The translations under genes were made by a program, and so were the position numbers. Below the pieces are notes generated by a model, which saw nothing but the letters and a program-made list of their open reading frames with translations, searched no databases and was not told where the DNA came from. A DNA stretch of 64,000 bases from Rana temporaria (lineage: Eukaryota > Chordata > Amphibia > Anura > Ranidae): positions 141,079,983 to 141,143,982 of the forward strand of contig NC_053491.1 in NCBI RefSeq assembly GCF_905171775.1, written 5' to 3'. Shown here piece after piece: positions 33,660 to 45,553 of this stretch (position 1 is the first letter of the stretch; each line of letters starts with the position of its first letter).

Positions 33660-34397
33660 GGGAGAGGGTCAGAAACCTGCAGCTAAGCATTAAAATATAT
33701 AATTATTTATGTATGAATATATAGTTGGCTGTCATGGAAGTCCCTTAAGGGAACACTACACATCAACTAGTTTTATTTCATATAATAAAGCGGAAATACA
33801 TGAATACATAAATCCTAAAGAATAAATATAAACAAATTTAAGTTAGATTATTATTATATTAATTTTCTATTTATTGATTTTGTAGATTAATTTAGTTAAT
33901 TTTTATTTTTTTTAATTAAGTGTTTATTCAAAATTTATTTTTTTTATTGAAAATGTGAGGAGTGAAAAGTGACAAGTGAAAGCGTGAAAAAGAATGAGGA
34001 TGGTGATAGAAAAAGTGATAGAAAAGTTGATAGAAAGGTGGTTAGATTGTAGCATGCGTGAGCAGTTACAAAGTGTGGGCTGGTGTGTGCGATGAAATGT
34101 AAAATATAAAAAATAAAATGTAGACAAAATAATGTCAAACTAGTAAGACGATGTGTGGGGAAATAATGTGTTAAAAAATAAATACATAAAAATATATAAA
34201 AGCATGAGAATGTGTCAATGTGTGGGAATAAGCTCTTAGGAGGTGTGTTATGTGGGTAAGGTGCAAGTGGTGGGTGTGAGAGAAGTGTGCTGGAGTGATT
34301 GAAAACACCAAACATTTCACTGAAAATCTGATTATATTGTAGCAATAGTGTATGAAAGTGTATGAAACAATAAGGGGATAAAAGTGGATTAAATACA
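33660..34397. other. AT-rich stretch without gene
   Basis: Strong AT bias. The antisense open frames of 67-133 codons are low-complexity (Phe/His/Ser/Thr-rich) with no family resemblance. Confidence 0.6.
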
Positions 34398-34666
34398 AAT
34401 TAATTCAGATATTCCTGAGATTAGATTTTATCAGATTGATAAGAACCAGGTTTCATGAGAAGAAACGCAGGGTTCAAAAATATCTTATCCCTTATCTGCA
34501 GATTGTGGATAAGATATTTTTGAACCCTGCTTTTCTTTTCATGAAACCTGGTTCTTATCAATCCGATAAAATCTAATGCATATGTCTATACCTTTGGTTT
34601 GCTAAGGTAACTACATTTTCTTTTTGATACATAATATAAGTCTCGGGAATATCTGAATTAATTTAA
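34398..34666. repeat. Inverted repeat element
   Basis: Outer arms AATTAATTCAGATATTCC (34398-34415) and its complement (34648-34666) enclose inner arms 34420-34490 and 34508-34577, which contain GATAAGAACCAGGTTTCATG and its complement. Confidence 0.85.
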
Positions 34667-34924
34667 TAATTCTGCAAATCTCTCTTAGCTACAACAAAAC
34701 CTCCGAAGAAGACCCGATTAAGGGTTGAAACGCGTTAGGAATTGCCACAAGCCAAGCTGTATGACAATTTGTTGTTTTTTGCTGCTACCTATATGTATGG
34801 AATTTTAAATACTTTTGTACCAAAACCTATATGTATGGAATTTTAAATACTTTTGTACCAAAACTCATATCTTGACTATTAGAACATTCTTTTTGTACGT
34901 GTTATTATACAATAAAACCCCTTT
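34667..34924. repeat. GAAACGCGTT module and 38-bp tandem duplication
   Basis: CGATTAAGGGTTGAAACGCG is at 34716-34735. A unit starting ACCTATATGTATGGAATTTT occurs twice in tandem, at 34786 and 34824. Confidence 0.7.
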
Positions 34925-35428
34925 TTTATACATTGTCTACAATTCAATAATTGAGCTGCCCAAAAACCCCATTGGGGGAAATACCCTTGATATTTTGTGT
35001 GGCCACCAATATTTGCCAGCACTGCCTTAACCCTCTTGGGCATGGAGTAACCCCTTTAAGCTAGTCAACAAATGTAATCACTTATATTCAAAATTGCCTT
35101 GATAAATAAGTACATACGTGTCTTAAAAATCTATATTTCACATTTTCGGGGTGTGCAGCACTATCTCTCTGCAGATGTGTGGTTTTTTTTCTTTTTCTGC
35201 CACACAAAATATTGGCACTTGGGTCCCAATTTCGACATTTTTACTAAGGGGTGTACTCACTTTTGTTGCCAGTGGTTTAGACATTAATGGCTGTGTGTTG
35301 AGTTATTTTGAGGGTACAGAAAATTTACAGTTATACAATCTGTACACTCACTACTTTACATAACATTACTTAACAAAACATTAACAAAAATGTGAGGGGT
35401 GTACTCACCTTTGTGAGATACTGAAAAC
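34925..35428. mobile_element. Mariner-like remnant with internal deletion
   Basis: Left-arm sequence includes CCTTGATATTTTGTGTGGCC and CTCTTGGGCATGGAG. The right arm ends GAGGGGTGTACTCACC and TTTGTGAGATACTG. Both belong to a mariner-type element recurring in fish and amphibians; its transposase region is gone. Confidence 0.65.
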
Positions 35429-35429
35429 C

Positions 35430-36189
35430 AGTGGCGGCACCAACACACAGCCCCTCTGGTCGGTCGGTTGGCTCATGGGTGGCACCCCTCCCCCCTAGTC
35501 AGTCGGGGCCCCGCACATACCCCATCTTGCGGGCAGAGCAGTGGGCAGTGGTGGCAGCTTTTCTCTGGGCTGTGGGTGGCTGCTTTATCAGTTCCCCTGC
35601 ATTTCTACCTTCTTCTTCCTGGCGGCCAATCCGATCGGATCTCCTTTCGGCCAATCGGGTGACGGGTCTCATGACCTGATTAGACGGGAGTAAAATCAGT
35701 GTTACAATAGAAAATATTCATTAACTATTGTCACACAACAGGGTGGGCTTCTGGCGCAGTGCTCTGCGCCCTGAGCCGATCCATTTTTTAAGCCTACCAG
35801 AACCTCTGGCTCTAATCATGTGCTGAAAAAAAAGAAACAAACCCTAATTGGAATCCATGTGTCCGGCACCCTGCATGCAGACCAGGGGGCCAGACGCACC
35901 CCTCATGTTAAGAAATATCCCAATTTTTACCTACCCTCTTAATGCTCCAGCACTGTCCCTAACTTTCTCCTAGGCCAATGCTGGAGGTCCTTTTTAGGTT
36001 TAAATTACACTGCCCACATCCTGTGAGCCCAGCCTGTCATTTACATTCACCCCTGCAGCATTCACACAAAAAATATCGGGGGTATTTAGAGGTGCCTGCA
36101 CCAATCCTGGCCTGTTTATTCATGAAAGAAAAACCTAATTTCATGTACATCAAACGTAGGGTGATAGTACGGATGCACTGGTACTAGGT
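35430..36189. other. Possible hAT-derived stretch
   Basis: Begins CAGTGGCGGCACCAACA, like the tip of the hAT at 46907, but no matching right end or TSD was found. No gene seen. Confidence 0.3.
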
Positions 36190-36940
36190 GTGCCACCGCC
36201 CCGATATTGTAGAATTGAACTAGGGACTAGTGAGTTGGGCTTTAAAGGCACACGATACAGAAAATGTAGAAAACTAGAAAAGATTTATTATGGATACAGA
36301 AATATCATAGAGACAGTTATGAATAAAAAATCACGGAGTGAAATTGAATTAACAACTGGTTTACCACACACGGTTCACATTCATTGTATGATTCTAACAT
36401 AAAAAGCTTAAAATGGAAAGCATAATTATAAAAATGTTATATCACAAGTGACCAGATGGTTATCCAGAGGAACAGGAGGATTTGCGCGACATGTTGCGCG
36501 CTTTTGGAATTAGCGCTTCCTCAGGAGCATAGATATCTCATTACAGGGTGTCCCGCGTTGGTGATAATCAACGAGCGGTCTCTTGTTTACCTATCGTAGG
36601 TTGTAATTCCCAGAGAAATTTTGTTTCAACCAGATAGGGGAGTATTATCATGAAATTGCAAAACCAAGTTGCATATAATGGTATGGTAGTCAATTGCTGG
36701 TAAGCAATGAACAATTAACCTAGTCCAGGGATATATTCATACACTCAGCTAATACCTACAGTGCAGTAGATCGGACATAGAAGGGCAGATGGGTAAATCT
36801 GCCTAAACGATCGCCAACCTAAATAACCTTAATCCATAGATATGGGAAGGATAATAGGTAATGGCGTTGAAGTCCTTAGTAATTCAATGAAGTGTATAGC
36901 TGAGTGTATCCCTGGTATCAAGGTAGCACCAGTACTCTTC
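36190..36940. other. 750 bp without gene; GCGCGC/GAGGAAGCGC module
   Basis: Contains the complement of GAGGAAGCGCTAATTCC at about 36506-36525 next to CGACATGTTGCGCGC. Nothing else is recognised. Confidence 0.4.
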
Positions 36941-37505
36941 AACTTTGTGTGAAAAAAAAAAAATTCTTTCTGCATTTTTTAAAAACTTTTGGCAAAAAAT
37001 TAAGTCTTTAAAAAACTCTCGTGCCTCTTTAAAAATACCAAATGTGGTCATTTTATGGGTGTTTCCACTGCCCTGGTGCTCCAGGGCCTCCAAAAATGTA
37101 ATGGGTAGTCAGGAAATTAGATGCCTGAAGGTGCTCCCTGGATTTTGGGCCCCTCAATGCATAGGGTGTGAAAAAGTCACACCTGTGGTATCCCCATACT
37201 CATGAGGCATAGCAAAATGCTGTTTTGAGTGCAATTGTAAGTACGCCCATGCTGTGTGTGAGAAATAACTTGTTAAGACAAATTAAGTTGACAACTTTGT
37301 GAGAATAAAATGTATTTAATTTCTTAATTTTCCTAAAAATTGTGACAAAAATTACAACTGCAAAAAACTCCTCATGCCTCTTACTAAATGCCCTGGACTG
37401 TCTTCTTTTCAAGAATGAGTCATTTGGGAGGTATTTGTACTGTCCTGGTATTTTAGGGCCTCAAGAATAGACATAGGAAGTCGGTACTTCAGGACTGATC
37501 AATTT
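36941..37505. repeat. Diverged tandem duplication of about 350 bp
   Basis: AAAACTCTCGTGCCTCTTTA (37012) and AAAACTCCTCATGCCTCTTA (37364) head two similar segments. Each then reads a CTGCCCTGGT or CTGTCCTGGT motif and AGGGCCTC. Confidence 0.7.
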
Positions 37506-37510
37506 TCAAA

Positions 37511-37517
37511 TATATAT

Positions 37518-37576
<59 letters not shown>

Positions 37577-37577
37577 T
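37511..37577. repeat. (TA)n then (GATA)n microsatellite
   Basis: About 13-14 GATA units follow five TA units. Confidence 0.97.
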
Positions 37578-37689
37578 ACACCACATATTGTAGACTATAT
37601 AGCTTTCACTCTGACTAAATAATATACAGTGATTTGTTTGTTGTTATTTTAACCAAATAAATGTAGCAGAATATATTTTGGCCTAAATA

Positions 37690-38117
37690 CAGTAGTACCT
37701 TGGATTACAAGCATAATCCGTTCTAGAAGCATGCTTGCAATCCAAAGCACTCTTATATCAAAAAAGCGAGTTTGCCCATAAGAATCAATGAAAACTGAGA
37801 TAATTTGTTCCAGTGTCACTGCTAGTGTATGCAGTACTGCATGTGGCCAGAGGTGGGGGGCGCCGGAGACACTCAGAAACATTCAGAGATGCTCAGAGAC
37901 CACTCATAGACTCTCAGGAACAGAGTGTTTCTGAGTGTCACCGAGCGTCACCAGTGCCCTGACACCTCTGGCCACATGCAATACTGAAAACCCTAAAGGC
38001 TTGAATCCTGCTCGTCTTGCGAGATAATGCTCGCAAACCGAATCAGGATTTTTTTTTTTACAGCTCACATTGCGAAACACTTGTGAACCGTGTTACTCGC
38101 AATCCGAGGTTTTACTG
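37690..38117. mobile_element. Tigger-like MITE, 428 bp
   Basis: The ends CAGTAGTACCTTGGATTACA and GCAATCCGAGGTTTTACTG are inverted and flanked by TA (37688-37689 and 38118-38119). It relates to the element at 11624 and lies 370 bp upstream of the pik3cg start exon. Confidence 0.85.
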
Positions 38118-38487
38118 TATATGAAGAAAGAGTATTTATCTTTAACATTTTTAAATATAAACTAAGCATTTTCAAAATTATTGGTCTTTTTTACATTTAT
38201 ATAGCAAAAAGTAACTTCATTTGGGTACAGTGTTGCATGACTGAGTAATTGTCATTCAAAATATGACAATGCTGAAAGCTGAAAAATGGTCCGGGGTGAA
38301 AGAGTCGGAATTGGGGTGATTAAACTCCCAACTTTCTGCAATGATTGGCTAACAGGGTATAAGACTGCTATTCTAGTTATTTATAAAGTATCAAAAATAT
38401 AAGCTGTGTACAGTAAGTGCCAAAAATAAAATGATAGCAAAATAAAAATGTCAATTTGTATTTTTTATACTCTTTTTCTGTTCATAG

Positions 38488-40506
38488 CTTGAAGCTGGCA
38501 TGGCGCTGGAGAATTATGACCAGCCGGTTGTACTAAGAGATGAAAATAAGAGGAGAAGAAGAAAAATGAGACCCCACTCAGCTGCAACATCCAACGTGTT
38601 CTCCATGGAGCTTATACCAATAGAATTCATTCTGCCCACTAGCCATAAGAATAGCAAGGCTCCGGATACAATTCTCTTGGAAATTGCTGGAAATTGCACA
38701 GTTGAGCAGATGAAAGCACAAGTGTGGATGAATGCAATAGAGAAAAGTCACAATAGTGATTTCTACCACAGACTTAGTCCAGACCAGTTCCTCTTGCAGT
38801 ATCAGAAAAAAGGTCAGTGGTATGAAATATATGACAAACATCAGGTGATTCAAACATTAGACTGCATAATGTACTGGAAGGTTTTACAAAAAACTGTAGG
38901 GAAGATTTATATCATCCAAAAGCAAAAATCCTCTGAAGAGACAGTGGAGTACCAGAAAAAGTTAAATTATCTAATTGGATATGATGTGACAGATGTCAGC
39001 AATGTACATGATGATGAACTAGAATTCACCCGCCGTAGACTAGTCACTCCGCGTATGATTGAGCTTGTTAAAAGAGATGCCAGGCTATATTCTATGGACC
39101 CTTGGGTAACATCAGTGCCACTTCCAGAGCATTTATCTAAAAAACTTACTTCCAATAATATTTTCATAATTCTACACAAGGGCATGACAAGCCATACAAT
39201 CAGGGTGTCCATTGATGACACACCGGATGAAGTACTTCAGTCCTTCTTTACAAAAATGGCCAAGAAGAAATCATTGCTGGACATTTCAGAGGAACACAGT
39301 GAGCAAGATTTTGTCCTAAGAGTTTGTGGGCGAGATGAGTACATCATTGGGAACTCGCCACTTAAAGATTTTTTTTACATAAGACAATGTATTAAGAGTG
39401 CAGATGAGATCCATTTTGTTCTTGATCTCCCCCCTGATTCATCTGAAGACATTGTCCAGAAAGAAGAGTGGCCTTTGGTTGACGACTGCACTGGAGTAAC
39501 AGGTTATCACGAACAGCTTACTATTGAGGGAAAAGACCATGAGAAGATATTTACAATATCTCTTTGGGATTGCAATAGAAAGTTCAGAGTAAAAATTACT
39601 GGAATTGATATCCCAGTTTTGCCAAGAAATACTGAACTTATAGTGTTTGTTGAAGCCAACATTCAGCATGGACAGCAGGTGCTTTCCCAAAGGAGGACAT
39701 CTTGTAAGCCATTTACAGAAGAAGTTCTATGGAACACATGGCTGGAATTTGATATAAAAATCAAAGATTTGCCTAAAGGCGCCCTTCTGAATCTACAAAT
39801 AATTTGCTGTAAGGCTCAGACTGTCTCAAACAAAGGAACTCCCTATGCAGCAGACGCTACTGGCTCTGACTCCAAATGTAAAAACCAGCTTCTTTACTAT
39901 GTAAACCTGTTATTAATTGATCACAGATTCTTATTAAGACAGGGGGAATTTGTCCTTCACATGTGGAAAATACCTGGTAAAGGGGAAGAGCAAGGAAGTA
40001 TTAATGCAGATAAACTGACTTCTGCCACTAACCCCGATAAAGATACTTCAATGGCCATTTCTCTGAGTTTAGACAAATACTGCCATCCGGTAGCCCTTCC
40101 TAAACACAAGTCCGTGTCTGATCCTGAACTTGACAGGGCAAGGTCTGAAATGCCCAACCAACTACGGAAGCAGCTTGAAGAAATTATATCCACAGATCCC
40201 CTGCATCCCTTGACACCAGAAGACCAAGAGCTCATGTGGCATTTTAGATATGAAGTTATGAAGCACCCGGAGGCTTACCCTAAACTGCTAAATTCAGTAA
40301 AGTGGGGAGATCAGGAGATGGTGGCCAAAACATATCAGCTGTTAAATAAAAGGGAAGCATGGGATGACTGTCCTTTGGATGTTGGCCTAACAATTCAGCT
40401 ACTTGATTGCAACTTTTCTGATGAAAATGTACGAGCCATGGCAGTTCAGAAACTGGAGTGTTTGCAGAATGATGAAGTCCTTCATTATCTTCTACAGCTG
40501 GTACAG
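38488..40506 (+). CDS. pik3cg: pik3cg first coding exon: p110-gamma residues 1-669
   Basis: This exon encodes the N-terminal two thirds of class IB PI3-kinase p110-gamma, which makes PIP3 at the plasma membrane downstream of G-beta-gamma and Ras, with a p101 or p84 partner. It opens after the acceptor ttcatag with 12 nt of 5' UTR, then ATG at 38500 with purine at -3 and G at +4. The start MALENYDQPVVLR matches the family start, including an Arg-rich run at residues 18-22. Domains by homology are the adaptor-binding domain (about 36-140), the Ras-binding domain (about 210-312, basic KMAKKKS at 252-258), C2 (about 350-530) and the first part of the helical domain (from about 545). The donor CAG|gtaatc follows residue Q669 in phase 0. 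The open frame runs on to 40584, but those last codons are intronic because the next exon continues the family sequence exactly. One very large first coding exon is normal for this gene. Confidence 0.97.
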
Positions 40507-40729
40507 GTAATCCGTACTTTGCATAAAATCACATGTAGTTCCTTAGTACCTCTTTTTATTTGCGTGAATACAAAGGCTTACTAATAATTTATCAGTATGT
40601 AGGTGTGTTTCCTTGGCATACTGTAAATGCTTTTAGTATTCATTTATAAATATAGTATTTCTTTGTTTTGCATGCCAGTTTCCTGAAGCAATACATTTTT
40701 TTTTTTATTATTTCTGTTCTAATATCAGT

Positions 40730-41432
40730 GGGGTAGATTCAGGTAGGGGCGCGCACTGCTACGGCGGCGCAGCGTACCGTTTTTACGCTACGCCTCTGTA
40801 AATTACTTGAGCTACGCTTCATTCACAAAGCATTTGCTCCATAATTTGCTGCGGCATATCGTAAAAGGGGCCGGCGTAAGCGCGCGTAATTTAAATGATC
40901 CCGTAGGGGGCGTGGATCATTTAAATTAGGCGCGTTCCCGCGCCGAACGTACTGCGCATGCTCCGTCGGGAAAATTTCCAGACGTGCATTGCGGCAAATG
41001 ACGTCGCAAGGACGTCATTTGCTTCGACGTGAACGTAAATGGTGTCCAGCGCCATTCACGATCCACTTACGCGGGAACGACGTCTATACTTACCATTGGC
41101 TGCGCCTCCTAAAAGCAGGAGCAGCCTTACGACGAAAGCGACTTAACAAAAACGACGTAAAACACGGCCGCCGGGCACGCGTACGTTTGTGACTCGGCGT
41201 GAGTATGCAATTTGCATACTCTACGCTGACAACTACGGGAACGCCACCTAGCGGCCAGCGTCAGAATGCAGCCTAAGATACGACGGCATAAGAGCCTTAT
41301 GCCAGTCGTATCTTAGGCTACAGTCGGCGTATCGAGCTTTCTGAATACAGAAAGTTGATACGCCGGCGCTACTTAGCAATTACGCTGCGTATCTATGGAT
41401 ACGCAGGCGTAATTGCTTGCTTAATCTACCCC
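40730..41432. mobile_element. Foldback element, GGGGTAGATTC type, TSD AGT
   Basis: The ends GGGGTAGATTCAGG and TTAATCTACCCC are inverted and flanked by AGT (40727-40729 and 41433-41435). Its interior is CG-rich with TACGCCGGCG motifs. It lies in the first pik3cg intron shown here. Confidence 0.85.
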
Positions 41433-41689
41433 AGTGTTTTTTAGAATACATATTTTATGTAATATACTTGTGTATATTGTACCAGTTGAGTCTGCAGTGC
41501 TTTAAAATAGCTGTAAAATATTGAGATCAGCTCCTGACTCGGAGCATTCTTGCAGTTTAATTTTCTTTATAGAGTTACACACATAAGCATATAATAGCCA
41601 ATATTGTAATCCAGTTAATCAACTAGTATGTTACCATGTGTGAAGAAGACAACAAACTTCATGCAGTATTAGGCAACATTAAACCCCAT

Positions 41690-41946
41690 TGGTATCAGAT
41701 CACTAATCAGAGAGAGGAGCGGGGCCTTGCGCATGTGCAGTAGGGTTCCCGGCGTGAAGCCGTAAGGCTACACTGCCGTGTTCCCCTACCTGCAATGGCT
41801 GTGGCAGCACCCGACAGCTGATGAAAACACTAGATGCGGTGCCAACATGGCTGGACTCCAGGACAGGTAAATGTCCTATTATTAAAAGCCAGTAACTGCA
41901 GTATGTGTAGCTGCTGGCTTTTAATATTTTTTTTGGGCGGACTTTA
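41690..41946. mobile_element. Half of an AGTGGAG-type TTAA MITE
   Basis: The right half with GCGCATGTGCAGTAGGG and AGCTGCTGGCTTTTAAT and the end GGGCGGACTTTAA matches 27239-27691. The left half is missing. Confidence 0.65.
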
Positions 41947-42021
41947 AATAAGAAACACTGTCACCTTGCCCATTAACAGCATACTCACTTTATCTGTGCT
42001 TCCTGGCAACTTCTTGCCTGA

Positions 42022-42303
42022 GGGCTTTCACACTGAGGCAATGCGCTGGCAGGAGAGAAAAAAATCTCCTGCAAGCAGCATCTTTGGAGCGGTGAGAGGA
42101 GCGGTATGTATACCGCTCCTTCACCGCTCCTTCCCATTTAAAACAATGGGAAACAGCGGTAATATTAACCCTTTATTGGCCACTAGCGGGGGTTAATACC
42201 GCACCGCTAGCGGCCGAATCCCGCGGTAATTCCGACGGTATAGCGCCGCTATTTTTAGCGGCGCTATACCGCCACCACGCCTCCCGCCCCAGTGTGAATA
42301 GAG
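42022..42303. mobile_element. MITE, GGGCTTTCACACTGAGG type
   Basis: The left end follows TGA. The interior GCGGCCGAATCCCGCGG also occurs at 21340. The right end CCCCAGTGTGAATAGAG is diverged. Confidence 0.72.
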
Positions 42304-43213
42304 ATAGAGATGCAGTTATGGCATGTTGCCTATTGTATTAAATACCCAAAAATATATTTTTCCTCTTTTGCTCCAAATTTATTTCACCTAACTGTGATGG
42401 ATGCTAGTTTGAAATTTAGATCAGCAGAGAATAAATATCTGGCGATCCTACCAGTGCATATCATTTTTTTGTTCAGAATGGCAAAACTGTGCTGGCCAAT
42501 CCAGAGCTGCCCTACAACAGCACAGGAATGCCATGTTGAGGGTTAGGAAGACTACCAAGTTTTCATTCTAAAGTAAATGAATGTTAATGAAAATAAATAA
42601 CTATTTGTTTTATGGGCTTTTTGTAAAACAATTTTATAGATATTTAGAAAGATATTCTTTTTTCAACAAATCGTCACATGACTGCCAGAGCATTTATCGT
42701 GCTCTGTTTGGTCCCAGCCAAATGACAAGAACACACTACACTGACATGTGCAGTACACGTCACAATCTGGGAATGAGTCACATGTCACCCGTTGAGTTGC
42801 AGAGGACCTGGGAAAAGATCAGAAGTTAATGAGGAGCTACAGTCTCCTAATAAAAAATGCAATAAAATCATACCCATGCTATAACAATATTTTTTTAAAT
42901 TTGGGATATTGTCAGTATTTTTTTTACGTAGAGTGCTTACTTGCCAAATCTTCAGTTTGCTTGCCCCTGATGAAATGCTGGTGGCAGCCTTCTTAGGTGA
43001 GGGCATCTGCAGCCAGTGAGTTCCGAGATGTAGTGCAGCTGGTTTACCCAGTGCTAGTATTTTGTCAGTTAAATTTATTGTAGACTCCAGGCCGAAAAAT
43101 ATCTGGCAGCCTCACTCAACAGAAATGTATACAACCGTTCTAACTTTTCCATTGAATTGACTTGTAAGAAAATATGCTGATTCAGTTATGTTCATTTTCT
43201 TTCTCATGTACAG
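42304..43213. other. Intron sequence without recognised repeat
   Basis: No element or conserved protein identified before the 66-nt exon. Confidence 0.55.
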
Positions 43214-43279
43214 GCTGTTAAGTTTGAGCCATACCATGACAGTGCTCTATCAAGGTTCCTGTTGAAGCGTGCATTGAGA
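43214..43279 (+). CDS. pik3cg: pik3cg coding exon 2: residues 670-691
   Basis: A 66-nt exon encoding 22 residues that begin AVKFEPYHDSALSRF, part of the helical domain of p110-gamma. It sits between acceptor tgtacag and donor AGA|gtaagc and is phase 0 at both ends, so it joins LLQLVQ of the previous exon directly. It is too short to show up as an open reading frame and was found by homology. The preceding intron (40507-43213) is 2.7 kb and carries a foldback element (40730-41432) and two MITE fragments. Confidence 0.95.
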
Positions 43280-43783
43280 GTAAGCTATAGATGGTGACTT
43301 TTTATTTTTTCATACATATATTCATCTCGACAAGTCAGTGTCTTAGGTATGGTGCAGCTTCCTAGTTATATAAAATGTAATGTGCATCCTTGCAGTAAAT
43401 AGCAATTGGATTCTGTAGTTGCGTCAAAAACAAGTGGACAGCTGCAATAAATGTTAACCTCAGAGCTCCTGGCAATAACCTCGGAGCTCCTGGCAATGCT
43501 GATCAATATTTTGTTTTTCTGCTTGAAACTCCCGCCAGTCTGTAGCATGGGACATGTGGGCAGATGGAAAACGTACTTAAAGGGGAAGTTTCATAATTTT
43601 TTTTTTTCTCCATAAACATTTTTATTAGAAATAGGAATCTGCACAACACAGAGTTCAAAAGCAGTAGCACTTCATTAAGGCAATCATAAATGGTATTCAT
43701 GCTCCGAGAAAACGCAGGAGACCACTATAGAGTACATATGTGGAATCAAAAAAAGAAGTAAAAAAAAAATATATATATATATA
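43280..43783. other. Intron sequence; possible LINE 3' end on minus strand
   Basis: TTTTTTTTTTTTCTCCATAAACATTTTTATT at 43598-43627 resembles a reversed poly-A tail with polyadenylation signal. A duplicated CCTCGGAGCTCCTGGCAAT-like unit is at 43459 and 43479. Confidence 0.35.
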
Positions 43784-43874
43784 TAGTGGATATAAAAAGT
43801 CTAAACACCCCTGTGTCGGGTTTCTGTGATGTAAAAGACAAAGACAAATCATCTTAGAACTTTTTCCACCTTAA

Positions 43875-44206
43875 GACCCCATTCACACCTGGGCGTTTTG
43901 TAGCTTGAAGCCTGAAGCTACAAAACGCTGGAGTGGAAGAAATCTATTATTCTCTATGGAGATGGTTCACATCTCCACTACAAAACGCCTGAAGCCAGAA
44001 GTTCAAAAACGCCTGAAGCTCAAACAAGTTCTGGGACTTTTTTTAAGGCAGATTTGGGCGTTTTTCTGTTTTTAACATTGGTGACCCTAGACGTGTCCAA
44101 ATTTGTGGCAAATCGCGGTAAAAAACGCTGCAAATCTTGCGGCAAAACGTGGTAAAAAACGCTGCATAATCGCGGCAAAACGCTACGCTCAGGTGTGAAT
44201 GCAGCC
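43875..44206. mobile_element. MITE in Tc1, flanked by TTAA
   Basis: The ends GACCCCATTCACACCT and AGGTGTGAATGCAGCC are inverted and flanked by TTAA at 43871-43874 and 44207-44210. The interior repeats AAAACGC motifs. Because TTAA is palindromic, a 3-bp TTA or TAA duplication is equally possible. Confidence 0.78.
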
Positions 44207-44309
44207 TTAATGTGACCTATAAACTGTACAACTCAGTTGAACAACAAACTGAAATATTTTAGGTGGAGGGAAGTAAAAATTAAATAATATGGTTGCATAA
44301 GTGTGCACA

Positions 44310-45046
44310 CCCTTAAACTAATACTTTGTTGAAGCACCTTTTGATTTTATTACAGCACTCAGTCTTTTTGTGTATGAGTCTATCAGCATGGCACGTCTTA
44401 ATTTGGCTTCAGATCACCCCACAGATTTTCAATCGGATTCAGGTCTTGGCTCTGGCTGGGCCATTCCAAAACTTTAATCTTCTTCTGGTGAAGTCAGTCC
44501 TTTGTTGATTTGAAAGTATGCCTTGGGTTGTTGTCATGCTGAAAGATAAAGTCCCTCTTCATGTTCAGCTTTCTAGCAGGAGCCTGAAGGATTTGTGCCA
44601 ATATTGACTGGTATGTAGAACTGTGCATAATTCCCTCTACCTTGACTAAGGCCCCTGTTCAAGCTGAAGAAAAATAGCCTCAAAGCATGCTACTGCCACC
44701 ATCATGCTTCACTGTAGGTATTGTGTTCATTTGGTAAAGTGCAGTGTTGTTTTTGCACCAAACATATTTCTTTTGGAATTATGGCCAGATGTGTTTTTGC
44801 TAAATTTAGCAGGGCTTGGATGTTTTTCTTTGTAAGAAAAGGCTTCAGTCTTGCCACTCTACCCCATAGCCCAGACATATGAAGATTACGGGAGATTGTT
44901 GTCACATGTACCACACAGCTAGTACTTGCCAGATATTCCTGAAGCTCATTTAATGTTGCTGTAGGCCTCTTAGCAGCCTCCCTGACCAGTTTTCTTATCG
45001 TCTTTTCATAAATTTCAGAGGGATGTCCAGTTCTTGGTGATGTCAC
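44310..45046 (-). pseudogene. Tc1 transposase pseudogene
   Basis: The open piece 44702-45046 (MTSPRTGHPSEIYEKTIRKL onward, then RLKPFLTKKNIQALLNLAKTH) is the DNA-binding half. The C-terminal half follows in broken frames down to about 44310, with the reversed equivalent of NPIENLW near 44425. Several frameshifts make it non-functional. It is unrelated to pik3cg and lies on the opposite strand. Confidence 0.82.
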
Positions 45047-45171
45047 TATTGTGCTATATTTTCTCTACTTGATGACTGTCTTCACTGTGTTCTATTGTAT
45101 ATATAATGTCTTGGAAACTCATTTGTGCCCTTCTCCTGACTGATACCTTTTAACAATTAAAATCCCTCTTA

Positions 45172-45330
45172 GGCCTTGTACACACGATAGGTTAACCAGA
45201 GGACAACGGTCTGAAGGACCGTTGTCATAGGTTAACCTATGAAGCTGACTGATGGTCCGTCGTGCCTACACACCATCAGTTAAAAAACAGATCGTGTCAG
45301 AACGCGGTGACGTAAAACACAACGTGCTGA
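45172..45330. mobile_element. GTACACACG MITE, right end missing
   Basis: The left end AGGCCTTGTACACACGATAG follows TTA. The interior GGTTAACC arms resemble the element at 31341. No right terminus is seen before ordinary intron sequence. Confidence 0.55.
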
Positions 45331-45553
45331 AAAAAATGAAGTTCATCGTGTTTCTTTTCATGATGTAGTTATGTAAAGTACAACCCTACCATAGAAGCTA
45401 AGAACTAAGAGAAGTTAGAGGAAAGTTCCACAGAAATGCATTTTTCCTTGCTTTTTTTTCCTTGCTTTTAGTTATAATATTATTTCTTTCAATTTGCTAC
45501 ATGAACAAAAATCAGTTTTAAAGGCATTTTTCAAAATGTGGTTCTTTTTGCAG

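Larger units (their letters stand above)
43784..45168 (-). mobile_element. Decayed Tc1-like element in pik3cg intron
   Basis: The left tip GTGGATATAAAAAGTCTAAA follows a TA tract. The minus strand from 44310 to 45050 reads a broken Tc1 transposase. A MITE (43875-44206) sits in its left arm. The right tip is lost near a second MITE at 45172. Confidence 0.8.

Noticed and set aside
33924..34398. Antisense frames of 67-133 codons
   Set aside because: Low-complexity AT-rich sequence without any recognisable domain.
40507..40584. Extension of the large pik3cg open frame by 25 codons
   Set aside because: The donor gtaatc at 40507 and the exact continuation in exon 43214 show this is intron.
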